In this document: positions 32,180 through 43,369 of the stretch, in pieces
How positions within the stretch are numbered: the stretch's first letter is position 1
Layout of the letters: the number at the start of each line of letters is the position of its first letter
From: Forficula auricularia
Taxonomy: Eukaryota > Arthropoda > Insecta > Dermaptera > Forficulidae
Direction of reading: 5' to 3'
NCBI GenBank assembly: GCA_024734495.1
Contig: JALMQS010000187.1
Coordinates: 22,111,870 to 22,175,869 of the forward strand
DNA: 64,000 bases
Position numbers and translations under genes: made by a program
Notes under the pieces: generated by a model
What the model was told of the DNA's origin: nothing
What the model saw: the letters and a program-made list of their open reading frames with translations, nothing else
Databases searched by the model: none

Positions 32180-34188
32180 TTTTTCTTCTTCTTTATTATC
32201 TTAAATACAGGTAGAAAAAAATCCCCAAAAGAGGAGATTTTCAAAAGCTATCGAATTAATATGTAAAATTTCATATTTAGGGATAAAAAACTCTATTAGT
32301 CTTATTATACCATTGATTAGGTAGATTTGTCTAAGTTGATGTAATTATTATAGATTTCAAATTTATTGTGAGCATAGATTTAATCTTACTACTAATATTT
32401 AAGTTACTTGTTTTTGATAAAATAAAAGTAGGATGACTATAGCTTATCTTAATGTGCAGTGATCACCAATCAGTAAAGAAAAATAGAGAAAAATTAATAC
32501 ATAAGTAAATAATAATCAATTAAATAAGGAGTTTGTTAAACAGGTAGTTAGTCTACAAGTGGCGACAGAAGAGACCGTTATTTATCCAAGAGTATACTGT
32601 CATATATTTCGAGATAATACTACAAAATACAATTTTGTAATTATCCAATTATAAAAATATATACAATCAATCACGAAGAAATTTTTTTCTATGATAAAAC
32701 TAATTAATTTGAAAATTTGAGTGTTTTATAATTTTCATTCTATGAAAAATAGATGGATTTTTTAAAAGATAATGTATATTTTTTCTAAGCAGAATTTTGG
32801 AAATAATTCATTGTGAATTTTTAAATTATAGTAAATACAGTTTTATTTAAAAATTCACAATGCGTAATTTACAAAATTGTTGCTTTTAAGGAAGAAATTA
32901 CATTAAATATTTTTTATAGATAATAATACCATTCACAAGTTTATAATAGCTATTTTTATTATAGGACCAATAGATAACTAGATAATTACTAAAAACAAAT
33001 CTATCTTAATGCACTTCTGACACTTTCCATAATAGTATATTTGGTTGTATAATCTCCATGCGACCACTAGAAAACTCTATTAATATACCGATTTACCGAT
33101 TACCTACTCAGGACCCCCTGGTCAGAATACTAATTGTTTTACTTTCATAAATATTTAATAATAAACAAAATTACCTATTTACCGAGCGTTAAAGTCTCCA
33201 ATCGAGTAATAGAAAAATTTGCAAATATATTCTTTTTTTATTTGCCAAATGGACACCAATTTCTAAGTTTCTAGATTATTAATTATTACTAAATACACTC
33301 TGTTCTCCAAAAAGCCAATTAACATATTGTTTGTAACAAATAACTCGTGACTAAGAAATTACTTAATGCTTTGTATACCAAAAGTTTATAAGTAAAGATC
33401 ACGTTAAATATTTGCTGGTTAGTAAATATCTTATTATTATGGATTATGGAATTACTAAAACAATTAAGATTTCGTCATTAATTGAAAAATGAAATAGTAA
33501 ACTACTAAAATAATACTAGCTCATGATAAAGGGAGCACGACAATTTCAACATTCAAATAAACCATTTTATTATTAGAAAGATTTTTTATTCTATGCCGAT
33601 AATATCCTCTACTCTTAAGGGGTAATATATTTTAATTAAATAGAGCACAGGAAATGACTTATATTGTTCCTAACTTCCCCGAAATTATGTAGCTTACACT
33701 GTAAATCTGATATATTGTATCTATATACAAATAGGTGAAAATCTAGGATCATGATTCAAGTGAGGAAGAAAATTACTACATTCAGATAATCAGACCATTT
33801 ATATATATTTACAAATATAATCCATTGATTATTTTAAAGTGCTATTATTTCCAAAACAACAAAGAAAAGCAAGGTAATATCATAAAACATTATTCCATTT
33901 CATTTGAATTTGTAACTATTTTTTTTAAGCTTTTTATTTTTCTCATAAGATTCTTTAAAAAATTCATTATAACAGCCATCTTCCATCACCTAGAATTTCT
34001 TCAGAAATTATTTGACTTTAACAATATATAAATATCCTCAAAAAATTAGGTAGGTATATATTAAGTTTTTTAATACAAACTTAAAACGTTTTTACATAAA
34101 TAATATTTTTTTCATATATAAATTCTGCCCCTTTGCTTGAAAAAATGTTCTCCTTTTAACCCTTTAAAAGCTTTTCCAGTTAGAATTA
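32180..34188. other. AT-rich stretch, nothing recognised
   Basis: About 2 kb of low-GC DNA. An imperfect inverted pair occurs around 32800-32880 (AATTCATTGTGAATTTTTAA / TTAAAAATTCACAATGCG). The 68-codon frame at 33825 is F/I-rich and has no recognisable product. Confidence 0.5.
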
Positions 34189-34372
34189 CAGTATAACCTC
34201 GTTTATCCGGACTAACTGAGACCAAAGGCAAACTGGATAATCGAAAATCCGGATAATCCGGATATATGGGTAATAAAAACAAAACAAATCCTCAAAAAAA
34301 GCGAATTTTTTACGACAAAAAGCATGTTTATATCAAAATTACATAGAATTGTTTAAAAAATACATACATACT
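34189..34372 (-). mobile_element. Truncated Tigger-like element
   Basis: It begins CAGTATAACCTCGTTTATCC and runs through GGATAATCGAAAATCC and TACATAGAATTGTTTAAAAA, matching the right end of the element at 20579-20952 in reverse orientation. It breaks off about halfway. Confidence 0.85.
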
Positions 34373-34376
34373 GTCA

Positions 34377-34775
34377 AATTTTTAATCCGATTGAATTAAA
34401 GAAAGGGGTTGTAAATTAGGAGTGTCATAAAATAAATATTTTAATCCTTCATATCTCGTCTTCGGAAAGTCGCAGCCTTGAAATTTGAAACTTAAGCTAT
34501 CTAGAGGATACAAGAAGTATAACAAGATTTTGGCTAAAATTAAAAACTGGAAGTTGATGTTTACGTACATAAGAATTTACCCCTCTGCGTTTCGCAACCA
34601 TAAGTCTCAGAGATACGAGATTCGAAAGCTTGATATGGGCTAGAAGCTTTTAGTTGAAATCGGAAGACCGGAAGTGGACATTTACATGAAAGATTTTTCG
34701 TTTTTTTTTTATTTTCTCAAAAACTCTTCTAACGATTTTTTTTAAAAATTAGTGTATTTATCAAGTGTCTTGAAA
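34377..34775 (-). repeat. Interspersed repeat R-A, copy 2
   Basis: Inverted relative to 1853-2275. Shared phrases include GACATTTACATGAAAGATTT and TTTCGCAACCATAAGTCTCA. The 62-codon frame here lies within the repeat. Confidence 0.7.
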
Positions 34776-35474
34776 AGCGAATTTCATCATGGACGGCTCT
34801 AGTCCACCTACTTAATATAAATTAAAAATATTTATAAAAGGATTATTTATCTCTGATATGTCCAGCTATACTTTTTTTTTCACGCGCTCTACATCTAGAT
34901 TACGTCCCCTTTTTTTATCTTTATTTTATTCCCATGTCTATTAAATCAACCGGTGATGCAATGCAATTAACTCCTTTGCTGATTTTTTTAATCCCTTGTG
35001 TCAGCTTCCAACCGTCATTTTTAAATGGTAACCCAGTGAATGAATGACTAATAGTAATTAGAATCTTCAACTCTATTTTATAATAGAAACAATTATTTTA
35101 ATGGTTTCAATTAGTTTTTTTTCTCTCTTTTTCATTAACAAATGGAATGATAAGTTGCGAAATAAATGTCCCGGAAAAAAACAAAACGGACATGCAAAAT
35201 ATTATTATCATGCAAAGAGGAGGAAAATGATATTCGATTACTCAACTTTTATAAGCATTTATACCTATAATAAAAATAAATTAAAAGTATAATGAAAGAC
35301 AAAGGTTGCATGCATGGAGTTGGCGCATTTATTAATACTTATGAATATTTCCAAATTTTGGTTCCTGAATTTAAAATTGATGCGCTTTTTACTCGTGTTG
35401 AAACTTTGATGATGATTATTTTGAAAATATTTTTTTAACTTTAAGCCAAGATACAGATTACAAATAAAGCAAAA

Positions 35475-35719
35475 ACCCAAAAGTGAACACCTTAAAACAT
35501 ATCTCTTAAAGTGGACACCTTAAAACATGTGTGTTTACAATAAGGGCAAATAGACCCCCAAATTCTGTCTGCTGCAATTCCATCGCCTTCTGAACAGTAT
35601 TTCAAAGAGTGGGCAACATAGAAATGAAGAATTTGAGGCCTATTTTGCCCTTATTGTAAAGACAAATGTTTTAAGGTGTCCACTTTAAGGGGTGTGTTTT
35701 TAGGTATATACTTTTGGGT
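35475..35719. mobile_element. 245-bp MITE with ACCCAAAAGT termini
   Basis: The outer ends ACCCAAAAGT and ACTTTTGGGT and inner arms AAGTGGACACCTTAAAACAT against ATGTTTTAAGGTGTCCACTT are inverted. The left arm holds a second, partly duplicated GTGAACACCTTAAAACATA. Another pair of arms, AATAAGGGCAAATAG/CTATTTTGCCCTTATT, lies inside. Confidence 0.85.
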
Positions 35720-35734
35720 CACTTACTTTATTTT

Positions 35735-36095
35735 ATAATATTTTTTTAAAGGATTTTACGAGGATGTTTCATTTAATATTAATAAAACATATTATTAAAA
35801 CATTCTGGTAAAATCCCTTAAAAAAATTAATTAAAACATAAATAACTTGGACATTATCACTATTTTTGACCCCAAAAATAATTCAGTTATTCCAACATAA
35901 TTATCAATCGATTAAAATGATTGATTTGTAGAAAAATGAACATATGTAACATAACTTGTTCATTTCAAATGTTTATCTTATTTATTTGCGAGCTATAACG
36001 CTTTTACAAACGAACGGACAGATATTGTATCTGTACTTAATAATAGCTCCCCATTTTACTTTTAAACGAAACCCTAAAAATTATAGTACTAGCTT
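35735..36095. repeat. Small foldback followed by an R-B copy
   Basis: 35742-35828 is an inverted repeat (TTTTAAAGGATTTTACGAGG / TAAAATCCCTTAAAAAAA). From 35820 to 36095 the R-B module is recognisable (ATTTGCGAGCTATAACGCTT, AATAGCTCCCCATTTTACTT). Confidence 0.6.
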
Positions 36096-36188
36096 TACTT
36101 TTTTGAAAAAAAAATGAAAATAATCTTAAATATATAATTTGAAGAAAAAATAAATCTCATACTATTAAAAGAGTATTTCTTGTATATA

Positions 36189-36581
36189 TGTTGCTGTAAA
36201 ACCCCGTTTTTAGTAAGAAAGGGTTCTTACTAGTTAAAACGCGTTTCACTGAACACCTTTGTAGCAACTAGAGCTTACCGATGTTGGTTGAGTTTGGTTC
36301 AAAGGTCTAGAATCTTAATTTTTGGTGTTTATTATCAAAATTTTTAAACGAACATGTCAAAAATTTGAAACAAAGTTGTAATTTTTGACATTTTCGTTTA
36401 AAAATTTTTAAAAATAAACACCCAAAATGAGGCGGAAGGCCAAAAATGAAGATTCTGGAGGCCTTTTGAACCAAACTCAACCAAATCAGTAAACTCTAGT
36501 TGCCACAAAGGTATTCAGTGAAACGCGTTTCAACTAGTAAGAAGCACGTTCTTACTAAAAAAACGGGTTTTTACTCCAACA
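36189..36581. mobile_element. Palindromic MITE family T, copy 2
   Basis: Same arms as 9035-9468: TGTTGCTGTAAAACC, GGTTCTTACTAGTTAAAACG and the inner GTCAAAAATT, ending CGGGTTTTTACTCCAACA. It is slightly shorter, with a reduced centre. Confidence 0.9.
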
Positions 36582-36734
36582 TATATAATATAGTATGTAC
36601 CTATATTTATATAGAATCGGTTTCTCAAAGATGGCTCTAATTATTTGTATGAAATCCACGTATTAGGGGGTTTTTGGCCTCGGTACTACCGAGTATATTA
36701 ATGTTGTTTTTAATTGCAATTAAATTCAAAACTT

Positions 36735-36790
36735 TGTGCACAGGTATATGATGATGGCCCGAGAGGGTCAAAACGTTGGCAAAAAAAATA
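36735..36790 (+). repeat. GATGGCCC..AAAACGTTGG repeat fragment
   Basis: TGATGATGGCCCGAGAGGGTC followed by AAAACGTTGGC has the same order (GATGATG, hairpin, AAAAC) as the inner cores of families X, Y and V. No flanking arms were found. Confidence 0.4.
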
Positions 36791-36989
36791 TATTAAATTT
36801 AATTTTAATTTTATAAAATTTTGGCTGCAAATCGACTCTTTGACCTGAATTTAAAATGAAAAACAATATTAAGATTTTGCTTTTAACCAAAGCCAAAAAT
36901 TACCCAGCAAACGCTCGCTCCGTCAGATCCTCGTAGTTAAATGAGCAAGATTAAATGGGAGGATCAGCTTATTCGATAAGAGAAAGGTT

Positions 36990-37110
36990 TAAGTAAAAGT
37001 AAAACAATAATGATGCGTCTTCCCGTACGTAAGTAAGGATTACCAAACAGAGATTTACTAATTTCGCACTGAGAAGTGAACAGCCCAACAACACAACAAC
37101 AACAACAACA
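36990..37110 (+). repeat. (CAA)n-tailed short repeat
   Basis: Ends in CAACAACAACAACAAC at about 37090-37110 after AGATTTACTAATTTCGCACT. It may extend left into the GC-richer 36900-36990. SINE-like, unconfirmed. Confidence 0.4.
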
Positions 37111-37629
37111 TGAGGTTTATTTATAGGTCACGAGATTTTCAATTATGGGAAAAAGATTTCAATTTGCAAAGAAATTGAATCCTACAATGTCCTTGGACAT
37201 ATGAAATAAAAGAAATCCACACGCAGGGAATAATAAACATTGCGTTAAAATTAACTAGAGATACTAATTCATTAAGAGAAAACCTGTGGTTATTATTTAA
37301 TTATGCACCTGGTATCTCCCTCGCTTTGTTGCCTGAGAAAAAAACTCACCACGAATACAAACGAATGAATTATTTATAGAAATAAAGGATTAGATAAGCA
37401 TTGAAAAGAGATGGAATCTTCAAAGGGAAGAACGAATCGATTATTATCTGCAACAGTTGCAGAATTGATAAATGTAATTTTAATATCTGACCAGTGCCCA
37501 ATCATTCAATGATATGTTTAAAGATTATTTAAAAATCATTATGGGCTGATATTAAAAATATATTTAAAAAATTAAAAAAATGTTTTTTAAGGGTTAATTC
37601 GTCAATCAATTGAAATAAATTTAATAATT

Positions 37630-38460
37630 AAAAAGATTTTGTTTTGGCGAGAGTAGCAGATTTGTTGATTCAAAAAAGAGAAATCAATAAGATTGTCCTC
37701 TACTTGATGTAAATAAACATACCTATTTATACCGAATATAAACATGTATATACACTGTGGTGCAAAAAAAGTGGAACACTTAGAAAAATTTAGTTTTTTT
37801 CAAATAATTTTCAGAAAAAACATATTTTATTTAAACTTTTAATACATTCTGTGATTGTACAAATATTTTTAAACATTTCGAGATTGAAAACAATGTATTA
37901 CTTTAATTGAAACCCTTTAAAATTAAATTTATTTAAACCAGCATAAATTTTAAGGTTTGAAATCTGATCCCTTTATTGAATTGTATTAAATGATTATCGT
38001 CTAATATTGAATTAAATTGAATATTTTAATTTTTATCAGTTCGATTTGAATATTTCATCATTTAATTTAATTTCATTTGAAATATTGTCCAAGCATAATT
38101 CCTCTAAAGACCGAAGATGTAGCTCAAGCTGAAAATTGTTTTCACTCTAAAAATGTTTAAAAATATTTGTACAACCACAGAATGTATTAAAAGTTTAAAT
38201 AAAATATGTTTTTTTCTAAAAATTATTTGAAAAAACTAAATTTTTCTAAGTGTTCTACTTTTTTGCACCACAGTGTATATCATTTATTTGTTAGAGACTA
38301 TAGTTTCGAAGGTTGGCCTTAATCATTATTCTTTTTAATTAGAAATATTTTATCTGTTATTTCTTATAAGTTCAAATGAGAAATAATAGATAAACTATTT
38401 ATAATTAATAAAAAGATGAATGTCAAATCTTCTATAGTCTCAACCAAATTAATTATATAT
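37630..38460. mobile_element. Family X element, left part, split by a Tc1-like palindrome
   Basis: The left terminus TTTGTTTTGGCGAGAGTAGC and subterminal GATTGTCCTCTACTTGATG are present. After the inserted element (37753-38275), the X core resumes with ATTTGTTAGAGACTATAGTT and a decayed hammerhead-like motif on the minus strand (38296-38330). The right terminal arm is missing here. Confidence 0.7.
37753..38275. mobile_element. 523-bp Tc1/mariner-like palindromic MITE
   Basis: It is an almost complete inverted repeat: CACTGTGGTGCAAAAAAAGT at the left and CTTTTTTGCACCACAGTG at the right, with arms of about 140 bp including GTACAAATATTTTTAAACAT. TA flanks both ends. The centre is low-complexity. 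Confidence 0.9.
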
Positions 38461-38579
38461 ATGTTTAGTCCCATGTGATTGCTGATAGGTAAAAAAATTA
38501 TCACTTTGTGCTCCTTTTAAATCGTAATTTTAAAATGAATTGAATTAAAATAAAAATAAATTAGCCTAATTCTAATTAA

Positions 38580-38825
38580 CGAGATTTTTACAGGGATATT
38601 TCACACCCCAAGGAAATATATTTTTTATGAATCATACCTAAAATAATCATGTGATTCAAATTTTAATATGATTTTTTATTTCGAGGAAACTTAATTCATA
38701 TAGATAACCTGTACAGTTTGTATCTTATTTTTAGTTTACGTGCTATATTGATCTGAAAGACGGGAAGACAGACAGAGAAAGTCTCCATTTACTTTTAAAC
38801 AGAACCTTAAAAATATTGTACCTTT
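38580..38825 (+). repeat. Interspersed repeat R-B, well preserved copy
   Basis: It runs from GATTTTTACAGGGATATTTC through GTGATTCAAATTTTAAT and TTTACGTGCTATATTGATCT to AAACAGAACCTTAAAAATAT. Compare 35820-36095 and 42050-42235. Confidence 0.65.
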
Positions 38826-38829
38826 CAGC

Positions 38830-39315
38830 TAATACACTGTGATTTTAATCTCATTTTTTCAGCATTTCTCATATTTATACGTGAATGGCACTGAATCCTA
38901 CCAAGTTTAATGAGCTTCCTCTGTGCCAGTTCATCCAATCTAATGAGTGGACTGTATAAAAAAAGCGAGGTTCTGCCACTGCTCATATTTTACTTAAAAT
39001 TAACAAATTAATTTTAATATGATTTGTTTGTTTCTAAGTATATTTGCAATCTCGCAAGCTTTGATCAAATCTACTGCGTAAATAAATAACGTGAAAGCAC
39101 TGAATTTTCCACTGGGTGTGAATATAAAACTAATGACCAATATTTTTTATATCTCTCCCAGCCAAGCTCCTTACAGAGAATTGCATAATTTTCATTTTAA
39201 TAAATATCTCTATTAAACTAATAAAGAAGTTTTTATATTTATATATAGGTATATACATATTTTGTAAACTGAATTTAATCTCCTTCGGAGGCGTTTACGT
39301 AACTTTCCTCTGATT
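38830..39315. other. Non-coding stretch, nothing assigned
   Basis: AT-rich DNA without paired termini, tRNA boxes or coding frames. Confidence 0.5.
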
Positions 39316-39319
39316 AGAA

Positions 39320-39452
39320 ATCGTAATTTCTTTCTCGGGGAGTCAGAGGGGGCTTTGCTGATTATCACCTTGACATAGTAAGAGTAAAAAGGAGTTAGTT
39401 AGCGGTAAGCCCCGGATGGATTATTTGCCGAACAACAACAACAACAACAACA
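39320..39452 (+). repeat. (AAC)n-tailed short repeat
   Basis: A GC-richer body of about 110 bp (GGGGAGTCAGAGGGGGC, GGTAAGCCCCGGATGGATTA) ends in AACAACAACAACAACAAC at 39432-39452. The layout fits a SINE, but no A/B boxes are convincing. Confidence 0.45.
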
Positions 39453-39454
39453 GT

Positions 39455-41055
39455 GATCCGATTACGATTAGAAACAACCCAACAAATAATTTTTTATCTC
39501 GATATTAGTATAATAATATTAAAAATATATATACCTGTATATATTTATATAAAAATTATCTGATTAAGTTATAATTTTTATTTTATTTTTTTATATGAAA
39601 ATTATATAAAATCCTACAAAAGCCTATTATTAATATGATCAGAATGAATAATATTATTAGCATTATTAAAACGATTTTCGGATAAGATCATTTATTAGCT
39701 ATATATATATATATATGAACTGCAATAAGAAATTACTAAAAATCCAATAATAAATCATAGAGGAATTAGATCAAATTTTATACAAAAAGAGATAAATATT
39801 TTATAACGTCAACTTTTCTCTTTTTCCGTGTGATTATGATTAAAATTATTATAGATCTACATCGTTTTGATTCTTTTTATTAAAATGGTAAAGTATACTT
39901 TCTAATATAAATAGTTATAATAAAAATAAGAAAGCTAATTAAATATATTTTGTTCAGAAAAGCGTGACGTTATGAGATTTTGTTGACATTTGACGTTTAA
40001 AATGATAATAATAGAAAAAAGACGTAAATCCAAGTGTGAGGGCACCCTACCTAATATACAGGGGGAAGAACAATATTTTCCTATCTTGTTCCTTGCATTA
40101 TGTTAAGAAAAATATACATATAAGCATATAGATACAAATCCCTTGAACTAATGGATTTAAAGACTGTCCTTCCATTATATAACATAGTAATACACTTATC
40201 CCCCATTTACACTAAAGATAGGTTCTTCAGAAAACAGTGTAAATCGAAATCGTGAATTTTAATACGTAAGACCATGTAAATTGAAAACAAATTAAAGACT
40301 GTATAATTCAGTCATTTATTTCAACGTAAAATAAAAATAATATATTTATCTTGAAAACACAAAAATAACAGACTATTCATAAAATAAGAAAAATATAAAG
40401 GTATAAAAGTATGTAATTCATTTTACATATAGAAACAAGAAATATAAGGTCTTTAAAAAATGTAACCAAAAATGTAATTACTGTCATCACTTTCATAGAC
40501 TATTAATGTTCCCCTCCTGATTGACAAGCGACATCACACTAGTTCGAGTTCGATGTATGATGAATTAAGAACAATTTCAGATCAGTGAGACTTGGTAATC
40601 AAACTTGGTAGAAATTCTCCCCGCCCGAGCTGTTCTCCTCAGAAACTCGACTGTCTCCGCAGGGATTCGGCCGGCCACTGGAGGGGACCCTGGCCTATAT
40701 AAGTCGTGTTCTTGGTTGGGGTGGCTGGCCGGGGATTTAGATGTGTAGATTACAGGTCCAATGGGGTAGCCAGAAAATTTTCACGGGGGGGGGGGGGTCA
40801 ATCCACAAAGCAAAATATTTAGTGGGAATTTTTTTTATTAAAACAAATAGGTGATTCAAGAAATTAAAAAAGAACATAATTCTTGATTAAACATATGAAA
40901 TATATTACTTAATTTTTACTTAACTTTAATTACGGTTTATCGTTGCCGTTACTCATCCCATGAGCCCTCATCTGGGGGGGGGTTCTTACCCCCCAAACAA
41001 CAAAAAGAATTTTTCTATATTCAATTGGGTAATGAACCCATGAGAAATAACAGTT
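39455..41055. other. AT-rich stretch with a GC-rich patch and poly(G) run
   Basis: Mostly AT-rich. 40600-40750 is GC-rich, with GGCCGGCCACTGGAGG and a second GGCTGGCCGGGG, and includes CCTATATAAG. A run of about 11 G follows at 40787-40797. No long open frame continues from the patch. A TATA-box role is possible but unsupported. Confidence 0.35.
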
Positions 41056-41059
41056 AAAA

Positions 41060-41470
41060 TATTTCTAATTAATAGAGTGATGATAAAGGTCAAACATTTG
41101 AAACTATAATCTCAAAAAAATAAATTATATACGTCGGGTTACTGCCAAAACAAGCTAACTCCACTTTTACTCAATTCGGAGTTAAGTACTTTCGAAAAAC
41201 ATACTGACAAAACCAGACAACTCCAAACAAACTGTTAAGGCAGGCAAAACAAGTGGTCCAAAAAACCCAACTCCATTTTTTCATTTCAATTTAAATTTTC
41301 ATACGACGATTTCTCAAAAGTTCAAATTATGGAGTTACCTTGTTTTGGCAGTAACCCGACGATATATGTACCTAAATGTTTATTTTCATCAACCAGAGGA
41401 CAACCTCAATTATTTCTCTTTATGGATCAACAACTCTGCTACTCTCGACCAAACAAAATCTTTTCAATTA
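41060..41470 (+). mobile_element. Family X element, right part, split by a MITE
   Basis: A decayed core GTGATGATAAAGGTC..GAAACTATAATCTC (41077-41112) is followed, after the inserted MITE, by CAGAGGACAACCTC and CAACTCTGCTACTCTCGACC, the X terminus. Confidence 0.75.
41132..41361. mobile_element. MITE with CGTCGG...CGACG termini, copy 2
   Basis: Inverted ends CGTCGGGTTACTGCCAAAAC and GTTTTGGCAGTAACCCGACG; inner AACTCCA/TGGAGTT pairs. It is flanked by TA/AT-rich DNA inside family X. Related to 3819-4049. Confidence 0.9.
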
Positions 41471-42049
41471 TTGTGTGTTAAATTTAAAATGTGGATTTAA
41501 ATATGTAGTCTTGTTAATTTTCTCTTTTCGTTTATTGATAAAAATTAGTTTTATTGTTATTAGTTTAGAAAGAAGGAAACCACAAGTGATCGTTGGTTTG
41601 AAGTCAAGAGGGCTAGAGGGCAACACCATCGATCCACTCTCCATTTTACGGGTCAGAGCTTACTTGAATCCCGCTTTCAGAAATTAATCGCCATGCAGCC
41701 AATCGAAGGGAATAAATCCCGAGAAAAGTGAAAATATGTCTAAAAGGAAAATACTACCAATTGAACTTTGAACTCGAGTGTTATAAATATTATGTCTGTG
41801 TACACTTCAACCCACGTATTAGTTATTTATGTAGGTAATATATACGTAATAGTGTTCTAATTGATTACATAATAACAATAACATAACACACATCATTTTA
41901 TGATATAGTGTGTTGAATAAAATAAAAGCTAAAAACATATTTTTTGCCCTTTCTTTCTATCATTTTTCTCTATCTTCTCTCGATTTCCTTCCATCCCCGA
42001 TTTCTCATCTTAGTTATTTAAATTGTAAATCGAGTTGAATATTTTGGGC

Positions 42050-42235
42050 TTTAATTTAATATGGCTGAATTTATGAAACGGGGTTTTGATGTTAATAGCC
42101 ATAAATAGAGTTTACAACGAAATGATCTTTTCTCAAATATTTATGCTCTGACAAACAGATAGGCCGATATTGTATCGACTCTAATAATGTTGTACTTTTG
42201 AACAGAACCTTACAAATTTAGAGAATGTAAGATAA
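42050..42235 (+). repeat. Interspersed repeat R-B copy
   Basis: Recognisable by TTTATGCTCTGACAAACAGA and GAACAGAACCTTACAAATTT, with weak similarity upstream. Confidence 0.5.
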
Positions 42236-42344
42236 ACTAAATTCAGGAAGATTTGAAATTCTTTATGCAAGTCACAATAGTACAAAAGAGGATATAATAA
42301 TATATTCTTAAATTTTAAAAAATAAATTTACTAGTTTTTTTTAC

Positions 42345-43364
42345 TTAAGGTAGTTGTTTCGCGACAATACTAGCAAAAAGTTAATGCTAGAGTATATAGA
42401 ATAGACAATAAGGATTCATAATTCATAAGCCCAAAACTTTTTGATGTTTATGTACCACTACTAGCCAATCCCGTGCTCGTTTGAAAAATCTGTCAACATT
42501 GTCCGAGCTTGAATATTTGTTATCATAGAAATGACAAATAAAATATATTTAATATGACGTTTCGGCCTGAATTTTATTTGGCCATCTTCAGTCATTCAGA
42601 AACTTTTGGGCCCAGGCACGTTATAAATTTACATGAAGCTAAAATTTTTTTTATTTTTGACAAGGCTTGGTTCGATCACATATGTGTACCGCATTTTGTA
42701 TATAACTCCTAATTGACTGAAGGTGGCCAAATAAAATTCAAGCCGAAACGTCTTATTAAAGGTGTTTTAGTGAACCCAGTGATTCCATCTTTGGCTGATA
42801 CCTCCTCCTTCATCTAGTACAGTTTCATCACAGCCACGAACTCTAACAATATAAATAAAATACATTATAAAGGTCGATTTATTAAACAAAACGTTCTTAA
42901 TAAACGATTAAAAACTGTTGCGACAATGACTGAAGCGAAAAAATGTCAAAAAAGTCCTAAAGATAACACACTTTTTAGGTTAAATAAATGCTTTGTTGCC
43001 AGGTTGTTTTTAGTGTAAATTTTTCGTTATTTATTCATTATTATCTCAGAAACTGTGTTATAACTATGAATTAAAATTTTCTTAAAAAATGTATTAGTTA
43101 TTGTTTAATGTTGGTTTAGTTTTTTATAACAATTGTAAGATGAGTTTCTTAATTATAATTAAATATGTATGTAAACTTTCCGATATCCCGTATAGTGCAA
43201 TATATAAGAGTCTGAAAAACTATATCTTTGGAATTTAATCTCCAGAACTATATTGTTCATAAATTTCGTTTTGCCACCATTCGATGAAGAAGTATTTAAA
43301 TAATAATCTGTCTAAATTTCAAAAAAATCCTAAGAAAACGCATATGTTGAAACAACTACCTTAA
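42345..43364. mobile_element. TTAA-ended MITE, family 1, copy B, with insertion
   Basis: The ends TTAAGGTAGTTGTTTC and GAAACAACTACCTTAA are perfect inverted repeats. Comparison with 25650-26133 shows foreign DNA between about 42433 and 42968; outside it, the two copies are close over the whole length. TTAA at both borders recalls piggyBac-type targets, but the next bases (GG) are not the usual CC. Confidence 0.85.
42433..42968. mobile_element. Insertion in the TTAA-ended MITE, with inner foldback
   Basis: Absent from copy A. It includes an inverted pair, AAATAAAATATATTTAATATGACGTTTCGGCC-type on the left (42539-42585) and GGTGGCCAAATAAAATTCA on the right (about 42722), i.e. the CTGAAGATGGCC - CCGAAACGTC theme facing inward on opposite strands. 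Exact borders are uncertain. Confidence 0.6.
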
Positions 43365-43369
43365 GTCTC

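Noticed and set aside
40680..40740. TATA-box promoter (CCTATATAAG) at a GC-rich patch
   Set aside because: No downstream open frame or splice donor fits, and TATA-like words are frequent in this AT-rich DNA.
41331..41361. Second ratchet-like junction (AAGGTAACT on the minus strand)
   Set aside because: No pyrimidine tract precedes it, and it lies inside the terminal repeat of a MITE.
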